Source: Pseudoduganella danionis
Lineage (GTDB): Bacteria; Pseudomonadota; Gammaproteobacteria; Burkholderiales; Burkholderiaceae_D
Assembly: GCF_009720775.1 (NCBI RefSeq)
Contig: NZ_WNKW01000001.1
Span: forward strand, 1,488,001-1,552,000
DNA: 64,000 nt
Direction: 5' to 3'
The notes under the pieces were generated by a model. The model was not told where the DNA came from, did no database searches, and saw only the letters and a program-made list of their open reading frames with translations. The position numbers and the translations under genes are program-made. Of this stretch, positions 42,984-50,288 are shown piece by piece (position 1 is the stretch's first letter; each line of letters starts with the position of its first letter).

Positions 42984-44978
42984 ATGCAAATATTTACTCC
43001 GCGTCTATGCTTGATGGCTAGTGCACTTTTCGCTGCCGGCCTGTCTCAACCAGTGCTTGCCCAGCAGGCCACGCAGCCCACGGTTTTCGAACTTGGCACC
43101 GTGGTCGTGATCGGCACCCGCGAACAGGCTGGCAGCCTGGACACGGATCAGGTTGCTTCCGTAATTGATGCGACAACGATCCGCAAGGACAATCGTGAAA
43201 ACGTCGGTGATGCCTTAAACCTGTTGTCCGGTGTAACCCTGTCGACCAATTCGCGCAATGAAAAGACCATCGCGGTGCGCGGCTTCGATGCCCGTCAGGT
43301 GCCCCTGTATATCGATGGCATCCCGGTGTACGTGCCTTATGATGGCTATGTCGACTTCGCCCGCTTCAGCACGGCAGATCTGGCCAGCATACAGGTGGCC
43401 AAAGGCTTCAGCTCCATGGCGTATGGCGCCAATACGCTGGGCGGCGCCATCAATCTGGTGTCGCGCAGGCCGAGCAGGGCACTGGAAGCCGATGCGCGTA
43501 TCGGCTGGGCCAGCGGCACGGAAAAGCTGGCCTCTGTCAATCTGGGCAGCCGTCAGGGCATCTGGTATGTGCAGACGGGCTACTCTTACAATCAGAGCGA
43601 CAGTTTCCCCTTGTCATCGGACTTCCAGCCAACCAGCAATCAGGCCGCCGGTAGCCGCAACAATGCCTACCGGCGCGACAGCAAACTGTCGCTCAAGCTG
43701 GGCCTGCTGCCCGTGGCGGGAGACGAGTATGCGCTCAGCTACTATCAGCAGCATGGCGTCAAAGGCCAGCCGCCTTCGACCGACCCATCGGTGGCACGCT
43801 ACTGGCAATGGCCGTACTGGGACAAGGAAAGCCTGTACTTTATTTCGCGCACGGCGCTGGGCCAGTTCGAAACGCTCAAGCTGCGGGCTTACCATGACAA
43901 CTACGGCAATGAAGTCGATAGCTACACCAATGCCGCCTATACGACCTTGAAGCCGGCTGGTTCCGGTAGTGTAGGCAGTGGCCGCAGCATCTATAGCGAC
44001 TGGACCAGTGGTGCCGGCCTCGAGCTGGAATCACACCGGCTGGCTGGTCAGACCATACGTGTAAGTGCGCACAGCAAACGTGACCGCCACGAAGAGCGCG
44101 ATGCGACGGCCAGCCTGCTGGCTATTTACAAGGACGAGCTACGCTCCTATGCCATCGAGGACAGCATTGTCCTGAATAGTGCGACTACCTTGTCGCTGGG
44201 CGCTGCAGTCAACCAGCTCAAACCATTGAATGTTTTCAGTGCAGGAAATCCTTACTCCATCCCGGACGCCAAGACCGCCCACGATAGACAGGCGGGGCTG
44301 TTCTATGATCTGGCCGCCGGTCAGCGCCTGTATGCCACGCTGGCGCATAAATCACGTTTGCCGACGCTGAAAGACCGCTACTCGCAACGGCTGGGAAGCT
44401 ATATCGAAAACCCTGCGCTGCAGCCGGAAAGCGCCACCCATACCGAGCTGGGCTATCGCGTGCAAGGCGACGCGACCACGCATTGGCAGGCAGCGATATT
44501 CAACAGCGACATCAGCAACAAGATTCAGAGTGTGGCCAATGTCGTGGGCAACAAGGCGCAAATGCAGAATCTCGGCCGGGTACGCATCTCGGGACTGGAA
44601 CTGGAAGGCGAGCATCAATGTAATAGCGTGCTGAGTCTGGGCGGCAGCTACACGTATCTGGATTTGAAAAACCGTAGCAATCCCACGACGCGGATGACTG
44701 ATGTGCCACAGCAGAAGTTGCTGCTAAAGGCGGCGCTGCAAGTAGGCGCCGATACGGAACTCACTGCTTTTGCCGAGCACAACAGCAATCGCTGGGCATC
44801 GAATACTGTGCAACTGGCCAGTTTCACCACCATGAATCTGAAAGCCAGCTACCACCCTAAGGCCCACATCAGTCTGGAGAGCGGCGTGAATAACGTTGCT
44901 GACCGCAACTATGCCTTAGCAGACGGTTTCCCTGCGGCGGGACGTCAGTGGTTTGCACAACTGGCTTATCAGTATTGA
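42984..44978 (+). CDS. TonB-dependent receptor under ModE-type control, candidate molybdenum-uptake receptor
   Basis: The 664-residue receptor has the signal FTPRLCLMASALFAAGLSQP-VLAQ. Plug motifs are GTVVVIGTREQAGS, NVGDALNLLSGVTL, EKTIAVRGFDARQVPLYIDG and VAKGFSSMAYGANTLGGAI; the barrel ends RQWFAQLAYQY (terminal aromatic). It looks BtuB/FecA-like. Two ModE boxes lie directly upstream, and a Moco-fold exported protein and a NifQ-like gene follow, which points to uptake of molybdate or a molybdenum chelate. The Shine-Dalgarno region is poor because the second operator occupies it. Confidence 0.92.
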   Translation: MQIFTPRLCLMASALFAAGLSQPVLAQQATQPTVFELGTVVVIGTREQAGSLDTDQVASVIDATTIRKDNRENVGDALNLLSGVTLSTNSRNEKTIAVRGFDARQVPLYIDGIPVYVPYDGYVDFARFSTADLASIQVAKGFSSMAYGANTLGGAINLVSRRPSRALEADARIGWASGTEKLASVNLGSRQGIWYVQTGYSYNQSDSFPLSSDFQPTSNQAAGSRNNAYRRDSKLSLKLGLLPVAGDEYALSYYQQHGVKGQPPSTDPSVARYWQWPYWDKESLYFISRTALGQFETLKLRAYHDNYGNEVDSYTNAAYTTLKPAGSGSVGSGRSIYSDWTSGAGLELESHRLAGQTIRVSAHSKRDRHEERDATASLLAIYKDELRSYAIEDSIVLNSATTLSLGAAVNQLKPLNVFSAGNPYSIPDAKTAHDRQAGLFYDLAAGQRLYATLAHKSRLPTLKDRYSQRLGSYIENPALQPESATHTELGYRVQGDATTHWQAAIFNSDISNKIQSVANVVGNKAQMQNLGRVRISGLELEGEHQCNSVLSLGGSYTYLDLKNRSNPTTRMTDVPQQKLLLKAALQVGADTELTAFAEHNSNRWASNTVQLASFTTMNLKASYHPKAHISLESGVNNVADRNYALADGFPAAGRQWFAQLAYQY

Positions 44979-45028
44979 GTAAGAGGCGAGCTAGTCGCTC
45001 GCTTCCGGTCTAACTTTAGGAGCATGAT

Positions 45029-45580
45029 ATGGCAACAGCTTTACCCCGTTTTCTTCCCCGTCTGGCACTGGCTGCGACACTGGCGCTAGGCAATTTCGCC
45101 CATGCCCATCCTGTCACCGGCGATCCATCCCAGTATGTGACGACACAATTAGCTGTTCAGGGCGCTGTCGAGCATACGCTGGCGCTAGGTGTCGCCGAAC
45201 TGCGCCAGCTGGCCCAGCGCTATCCGGGCGATGCGATCGTCAAGCTGCAGCACGGTAGTGCTGGGGCCAGCAGCAAGCTGTCTGGCGTGCGTCTGCGCGA
45301 TGTTCTGGCCCAGGCCAGCATCATCAGCAAAGACCATAATGACGTCAAAAAGACTGTCATCATCGCGACCGCCAGCGATGGCTACGCCGTGGTGTTTTCA
45401 TGGTCGGAACTGTTCAACTCCCCGCTAGGTGATGGCGTGCTGGTCGTGCTGGACAAGAATGGTGCAGCGCTGGGTGATGACGAAGGAAGGATAGCGCTGA
45501 TTTCGGCGCAGGATTTGCGTACCGGCCCCCGTCACGTGAAATGGCTGCAGCGCATAGACGTGAAGAAGATCGTCGAATGA
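45029..45580 (+). CDS. Exported molybdopterin-oxidoreductase-fold protein without cysteine
   Basis: This 183-residue protein has a signal peptide (RLALAATLALGNFAHA) and one domain resembling the Moco-binding core of sulfite-oxidase/YedY-type proteins: LALGVAELRQLAQRYPG, SGVRLRDVLAQASIIS, TASDGYAVVFSWSELFNSPL, DEGRIALISAQDLRTGPRHV and KWLQRIDVKKI. The whole protein has no cysteine, so the usual thiolate ligand of Mo is absent. TTAGGAGCAT precedes the ATG. It lies between the ModE-controlled receptor (50 bp) and nifQ (4-bp overlap). A periplasmic binding role is more likely than catalysis. Confidence 0.8.
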   Translation: MATALPRFLPRLALAATLALGNFAHAHPVTGDPSQYVTTQLAVQGAVEHTLALGVAELRQLAQRYPGDAIVKLQHGSAGASSKLSGVRLRDVLAQASIISKDHNDVKKTVIIATASDGYAVVFSWSELFNSPLGDGVLVVLDKNGAALGDDEGRIALISAQDLRTGPRHVKWLQRIDVKKIVE

Positions 45581-46167
45581 ACCGCGCCGCCGCCCCCGTT
45601 ATTGCGCATCCTGACGCGCACGTCTTGCGTTTGCTGGGGCGTGCCGTGCATGGGGTCATGGGCCATGCACAAGCGGGTGATTTGCCTTTGAGTGCATGGA
45701 CCTTAAGCTTGCCACAGGAAGAACTATGCGAACTGCTGAGCTTTTGCTTTCCCGAGCTGGATGATCTCGAACGTATGCCTGCACAGCAGTATGACACCTT
45801 AATGAGGCAAGCCAGCTGGGAGCAGCGGCAACTGGTGCAGCTGTTGCTGGCACAGTGCACCATTCCAGTGGTCGAACGGCACGCGTACTGGGCGGCTCAT
45901 GTCGTGGCTGCCGCAGCACAAGGCAGTCGTCACCTATGGGAAGACATGGGGCTGGGTGGGCGCGAAGAGGTCAGTACGCTGCTGCAGTATTTTTTCGCCC
46001 CGTTTTGCGAAAAAAATATCGCCCATCTTAAATGGAAGCGTTTTATGTTCGATCAGCTAGCTTTAATGCATCCTGACGTGCGAGTGCGCAAACCGGACTG
46101 CACTCTGTGTGAGCAGCAGCGGGCTTGCTTTCCTGCGGAATTTGCGCAGGAAAGCAAGCTCACCTGA
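45577..46167 (+). CDS. nifQ: NifQ-like molybdenum-handling protein
   Basis: NifQ carries a Mo-Fe-S cluster and delivers molybdenum during FeMo-cofactor assembly. The 196-residue product starts at ATG 45577 inside the previous stop. Late NifQ features are FFAPFCEKNIAHLKWKRFMF, LMHPDVRVRKPDC and CTLCEQQRAC. The family motif C-x4-C-x2-C-x5-C is only partly kept: Cys175, Cys178 and Cys184 fit, but the first position (170) is Val. No other nif gene is in the window, so it may serve Mo storage or transfer outside nitrogen fixation. Coupled translation ties it to the ModE-controlled locus. Confidence 0.85.
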   Translation: MNRAAAPVIAHPDAHVLRLLGRAVHGVMGHAQAGDLPLSAWTLSLPQEELCELLSFCFPELDDLERMPAQQYDTLMRQASWEQRQLVQLLLAQCTIPVVERHAYWAAHVVAAAAQGSRHLWEDMGLGGREEVSTLLQYFFAPFCEKNIAHLKWKRFMFDQLALMHPDVRVRKPDCTLCEQQRACFPAEFAQESKLT

Positions 46168-46196
46168 CAATGCCCCCATCGCCGGTTTCTTTGGCC

Positions 46197-46436
46197 TTAG
46201 GGCAGCGTCAGATCCAGCCCCAGGGTCTTGCTCAGCTGGGCGGTCAGGAGCAGCAGTCCAGTCAGTAGCGCCGCAAAGGCTAAGGCCACCGCGACACTGA
46301 TGCGTAGCAGCGTTCGTTTATCCGTCACTTGCTTCTTTTGCCCCTGGTCGTAATGCCATTTGATGGCGTAGAACATGCCTATGACAAGCACGATGCCCTT
46401 GAAGCTAAAGAAAACTATGGGTATCCATTCCATCAT
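46197..46436 (-). CDS. Small two-helix membrane protein
   Basis: The 79-residue product has hydrophobic segments IVFFSFKGIVLVIGMFYAIK and RISVAVALAFAALLTGLLLL separated by a charged loop (HYDQGQKKQVTDKRT). Two ATGs open the frame (46436, 46433) without a strong ribosome site. It is convergent with nifQ. No family recognised. Confidence 0.6.
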   Translation of the reverse strand: MMEWIPIVFFSFKGIVLVIGMFYAIKWHYDQGQKKQVTDKRTLLRISVAVALAFAALLTGLLLLTAQLSKTLGLDLTLP

Positions 46437-46642
46437 TTTGAATATTGTTAGACTATGACCTGGCGCCAGCCATCAGACGCCGCTTGTAGGGAATGACTGC
46501 CTACAGGTAGACATACTAACCAAAAGCAAAATCCATACATTGGGACATAATGTCCTAGTCCTGGATGGCGGTAGTAAATCCGCAGAGGCGCGGCAGGGGG
46601 GCGGCGCGCAGGTCACGCTGTTGCGTCGGGCGTGCGGACTCT

Positions 46643-47530
46643 CTAAGGAGCGCCGAACTTCTCGTAGGTGAAATCCAGAAAGCTGCGCAGCTTGGGCGTC
46701 ATGCGCCGGTCAGGCGCATAGACGACGTGCAGCAGCCGGTCGGGCGAGTGATAAGCGGGCAGCAGTTCGACCAACCGCCCGTCCCGCAAGTCATCGCCGA
46801 TCAATTCTCTGGGCTGCAGGATAATGCCCAAGCCCGCCAATGCGGCAGTGCGTAGCGCTTCACCACTATCGGTTGTGAAGCGGCCGGAGATCGGTATGGT
46901 AATGCTGCCATCCGGTCCGTCAAATACCCATTCCCGCCGCATTGAGGTGTGGGAAAACACCAGACACTCGTGCTGCAGTAGCTCTTTGGGATGCGCGGGG
47001 TGTCCGTGTGTGGCGAGGTAGACGGGGGCAGCGCACAGCACCAGACGATAGGGCGCCAACTGTCTGGCCAGCAGGCCACTGTCCGGCAACGGCCCGGTTC
47101 GGAACACCAGGTCGTACGCTTCATCGATCAAATCGACTGTGCGGTTAGTTAGGCGCAGGTCCACGGTCACGTCCGGATAGCGCCGTAGAAATTCGGTCAG
47201 CGCCGGAGTCAACGCGCGGCTGCCAAAAGTAATCGGCGCACTGATGCGCAAATGTCCCCTCGGACTGGCGCGCGTCTCCGCGATCAGGGCCTCGGCAGCC
47301 TCCATTTCCGCAAGGATGTACTTGGCACGTTCATAAAAAGCCCGCCCGCTGTCGGTCAGGCTCTGGCGCCGCGTCGTGCGGTTCAGCAGCTTCACACTCA
47401 GGTTCTGCTCCAGCGCCTTTACCTGCTTTCCCGCAAGCTGGGTGGACAGATCCATGGCCTGCGCGGCGGCGGAGATCGATCCCAGCTCCACTGTTTTGAC
47501 AAACACTGCCATGGCGGCCAGACGGTCCAT
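46643..47530 (-). CDS. LysR-family transcriptional regulator
   Basis: The 295-residue regulator has an N-terminal winged helix (MDRLAAMAVFVKTVELGSIS, AAAQAMDLSTQLAGKQVKAL, LLNRTTRRQSLTDSGRAFYE) and a C-terminal ligand domain (GHLRISAPITFGSRALTPAL, VDLRLTNRTVDLIDEAYDLV). This is the AaeR/CrgA-like branch. It is divergent from an exported alpha/beta hydrolase gene, whose expression it probably controls. ATCAA (47534-47538) and TTGAT (47553-47557) in the gap could be part of its site. Confidence 0.93.
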   Translation of the reverse strand: MDRLAAMAVFVKTVELGSISAAAQAMDLSTQLAGKQVKALEQNLSVKLLNRTTRRQSLTDSGRAFYERAKYILAEMEAAEALIAETRASPRGHLRISAPITFGSRALTPALTEFLRRYPDVTVDLRLTNRTVDLIDEAYDLVFRTGPLPDSGLLARQLAPYRLVLCAAPVYLATHGHPAHPKELLQHECLVFSHTSMRREWVFDGPDGSITIPISGRFTTDSGEALRTAALAGLGIILQPRELIGDDLRDGRLVELLPAYHSPDRLLHVVYAPDRRMTPKLRSFLDFTYEKFGAP

Positions 47531-47665
47531 TAGATCAAATTTGTTTCAAGTATTGATAATGTTTGGCAATTTATCCCAATTGGTTTCATATGTAAAGTAC
47601 ACCCCATCACAGCTATTTCGCTGTACTCGCTGGTGTCTCAGGCCAGTTTTAATGAAAGGAATATC

Positions 47666-48430
47666 ATGTCATCCATTACCAAGAACCTGCTGGCAGCCGT
47701 TGCTTTGAGTGGCACTGCAATTTCCGCCAGCGCAGTCCCGCTGGTGCTGAAGCCGACTGTAGTGCTGGTCCACGGCGCTTTCGCTGACGGCTCGGCATGG
47801 CAGCAAGTCATCCCCTTGCTGGAAGCGCACGGCGTCAAAGTGGTGGCAGTACAGAATCCGCTCACGGCGCTCGAAGATGATGTTGCCGCGACGCGTCGTG
47901 CGATCGAAGCTGTGGACGGCCCTGTCGTTCTGGTCGGCCATTCGTGGGGCGGTGCCGTGATTACCGAAGCCGGTGTGAGCGACAGCGTCAAAGCACTGGT
48001 GTACGTTGCCGCCTTTGCGCCATCGGAGGGCGAGTCGGTGGCGGATCTGACCCAGCATTACCCTGTTCCTTCGGGCTTCAGTCACATCGTGGCGGATAAG
48101 TACGGCTTCCTGAAGCTTACGCAGGAAGGCGTCGAAAAGCATCTGGCGCAGGATGTGCCGGCTGATAAGACCAAGCTGATGACGGCGACCCAAGGTCCGG
48201 TACGCGGCAAGAATTTTGAGCAGAAGGTCGCAGCTGCAGCGTGGAAAGGCAAGCCTAGCTGGTACATCGTCAGCGAGCAGGACTACATGCTGCAGACCAG
48301 CTTGCAACGGGCGATGGCGAAAAAGATAGGCGCACATACCGTGAGTCTGAAGGCAGGGCACACGCCGCAGATTTCGCAGCCCGAAGCCGTGGCCCAGGTG
48401 ATTCTCGAGGCGGTTTCGGCCCAGCAGTAA
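47666..48430 (+). CDS. Exported alpha/beta-fold hydrolase
   Basis: The 254-residue protein starts at ATG 47666 behind AAAGGA; the frame is open 11 codons further up without a site. The signal is SSITKNLLAAVALSGTAISA. The fold shows VVLVHGAFADGSAWQQVIPL (oxyanion region), nucleophile elbow GHSWGG, a late Asp in SEQDYMLQ and His in KAGHTPQISQPEAVAQ. It is an esterase/lactonase-like enzyme, close to the EstA-type family often found next to LysR regulators. The substrate is unknown. Confidence 0.9.
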   Translation: MSSITKNLLAAVALSGTAISASAVPLVLKPTVVLVHGAFADGSAWQQVIPLLEAHGVKVVAVQNPLTALEDDVAATRRAIEAVDGPVVLVGHSWGGAVITEAGVSDSVKALVYVAAFAPSEGESVADLTQHYPVPSGFSHIVADKYGFLKLTQEGVEKHLAQDVPADKTKLMTATQGPVRGKNFEQKVAAAAWKGKPSWYIVSEQDYMLQTSLQRAMAKKIGAHTVSLKAGHTPQISQPEAVAQVILEAVSAQQ

Positions 48431-48436
48431 ACGGCA

Positions 48437-48498
48437 GGTCTTGCAGCATTGCAGGCTTGGCGTCCCCACCAGGAAGGTCGGCAATGCTGTGCAAGACC
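48437..48498. repeat. Long imperfect inverted repeat after the hydrolase gene
   Basis: GGTCTTGCAGCATTGC (48437-48452) is mirrored by GCAATGCTGTGCAAGACC (48481-48498), with a 2-base bulge and a 28-base loop. There is no T-run. It may be a terminator-like or mRNA-protecting structure. Confidence 0.5.
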
Positions 48499-48694
48499 CC
48501 TGCAATTCCACTGGCCGCATCACAGTCGCAATGAACTCCGTACGCCACAGTTGGCCTCGCTTTGTAACCGCCCAGACAGCCCAAGGGGCCGCAGTTGTGT
48601 CATACTGCGGCGCTTTGACGTTTACGTAACGTCAGAATAGCCATAGGCATAACCGGTCTACGCGGCCTGTTCAAAACAATAGTGGAGGGTGGTA

Positions 48695-50083
48695 GTGAGT
48701 ATTTTTAGAACCAAGGATTTCGATGCCATGCACGCAGCCAGTGCGGGCGGCGGTCTGAAAAAGGTGCTGGGCCCCGTCGATTTGATTCTGATGGGTATAG
48801 GCGCGATTGTCGGTACCGGTATTTTTGTGCTGACCGGTAGCGGTGCTTCCACCGCCGGTCCGGCGCTGGCCCTGTCGTTTGTTGTTGCCGCGTTTGCCTG
48901 CGGCTTCGCGGCGCTGTGCTATGCCGAATTTGCTTCGATCCTGCCGGTGGCAGGTGGTATCTACACTTACAGCTACGCCATTCTGGGGGAACTGGTGGCG
49001 TGGATGATAGGCTGGGACCTGATCCTCGAATACGGGCTGGTGACTTCGGCCGTGTCGGTCGGCTGGTCCGGCTACTTCCAGTCGCTGCTGGGCGGCTTCG
49101 GCCTGCAGATCCCTGTTGCGCTGTCTGCTGCGCCGGGCGCGCTGCCGGGCGTGACCACCTTCTTCAATCTGCCGGCCTTCCTGATCATGATGACGCTGAC
49201 TGTCATGCTGTCGCTCGGCGTGCGCGAATCGACCCGCATCAACAACGTGATGGTGGTGGTGAAAATCGGCGTGGTACTGCTGTTCATACTGGTTGGTGCG
49301 CGCCACGTGGCGCCGGCCAACTGGCATCCGTTCATGCCGTTCGGCGTGAATGGCGTGATGAGCGCTGCGGCGCTGGTGTTCTTCGCTTTCATCGGTTTCG
49401 ATGCCGTGACCACGGCAGCAGAAGAAGTCAAGAATCCCAAGCGCGATCTGCCTATCGGCATCATCGGTTCGCTGGCCATCTGCACCGTGCTGTACGTGGT
49501 GGTGTCGGCCATCATGACCGGCATCGTGCCGTTTGCCCAGTTCAAGGGCATCGATCATCCGGTTTCGCTGGCGCTGCAGTTCGCCGGTGAAAACTGGTTC
49601 GCCGGTTTCGTCGATCTGGGCGCGATTCTGGGCATGAGCACCGTGATACTGGTGATGGCTTTCGGCCAGAGCCGCGTGCTGTACGCCATGTCGCGCGATG
49701 GCCTGCTGCCGAAAAAACTGTCGTCGCTGAATGGTGCCGGTACGCCTATCGTGGCCACCTGGCTGGTAGGTATCGTGTTCGGCCTGCTGGGCGCACTGGT
49801 GCCGCTGCAGGTGTTGGGCGAGCTGGCCAACATCGGTACGCTGGCAGCCTTCTGCCTGGTGTCGCTGGCCGTCATCATTCTGCGCAAGCAGCGCCCAGAA
49901 CTGCACCGCGCATTCCGCTGCCCGGGCGTGCCTGTGATTCCTGCACTGGCCATCCTGTTCTGCGGCGCGCTGATGGCCTTCCTCAGCGCGATCACCTGGA
50001 TCGCTTTCCTGATCTGGCTCGCCATAGGTCTGGTGGTGTACTTCACTTACGCACGTCACCATTCGCTGCTGAACCAGAAGTAA
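48695..50083 (+). CDS. APC-superfamily amino acid permease
   Basis: This is a 462-residue inner-membrane carrier with about 12 helices. GTG 48695 is chosen since GGAGGGT ends 4 bp before it; a GTG two codons upstream lies inside that site. The first helix GPVDLILMGIGAIVGTGIFV holds the unwound GIGAIVGTG substrate motif, followed by SFVVAAFACGFAALCYAEFA and FFAFIGFDAVTTAAEEVKNP, typical of the cationic amino acid/YfnA branch. A strong hairpin terminator follows. It is a single-gene unit. Confidence 0.93.
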   Translation: MSIFRTKDFDAMHAASAGGGLKKVLGPVDLILMGIGAIVGTGIFVLTGSGASTAGPALALSFVVAAFACGFAALCYAEFASILPVAGGIYTYSYAILGELVAWMIGWDLILEYGLVTSAVSVGWSGYFQSLLGGFGLQIPVALSAAPGALPGVTTFFNLPAFLIMMTLTVMLSLGVRESTRINNVMVVVKIGVVLLFILVGARHVAPANWHPFMPFGVNGVMSAAALVFFAFIGFDAVTTAAEEVKNPKRDLPIGIIGSLAICTVLYVVVSAIMTGIVPFAQFKGIDHPVSLALQFAGENWFAGFVDLGAILGMSTVILVMAFGQSRVLYAMSRDGLLPKKLSSLNGAGTPIVATWLVGIVFGLLGALVPLQVLGELANIGTLAAFCLVSLAVIILRKQRPELHRAFRCPGVPVIPALAILFCGALMAFLSAITWIAFLIWLAIGLVVYFTYARHHSLLNQK

Positions 50084-50132
50084 GCAAGTCTGGCCGGACA
50101 CTGCTTGCCGCGAGGCGCAGTTGCCCATCCTG

Positions 50133-50156
50133 AAAACCCGCCACGGCGGGTTTTTT
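50133..50156 (+). terminator. Rho-independent terminator after the permease gene
   Basis: AAAACCCGCC and GGCGGGTTTT form a 10-bp stem with the loop AC, running into a T-tract. Confidence 0.88.
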
Positions 50157-50288
50157 CATTTCTGCATGGTGGGTAGGGCACTAAACAAGCATCGGGAAAA
50201 CGGCATATAGCCGATTTCTTGCGTGTTTCGCTAGAATAGACAACCTGTGTAACTTCTGCGCGCCCGGATCTCTGCGCGCTATGCCGAC

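Noticed and set aside
48671..50128. A 485-codon minus-strand frame opposite the amino acid permease
   Set aside because: The translation is dominated by His, Gln and Arg as expected from reading a membrane protein gene backwards; no ribosome site or domain.
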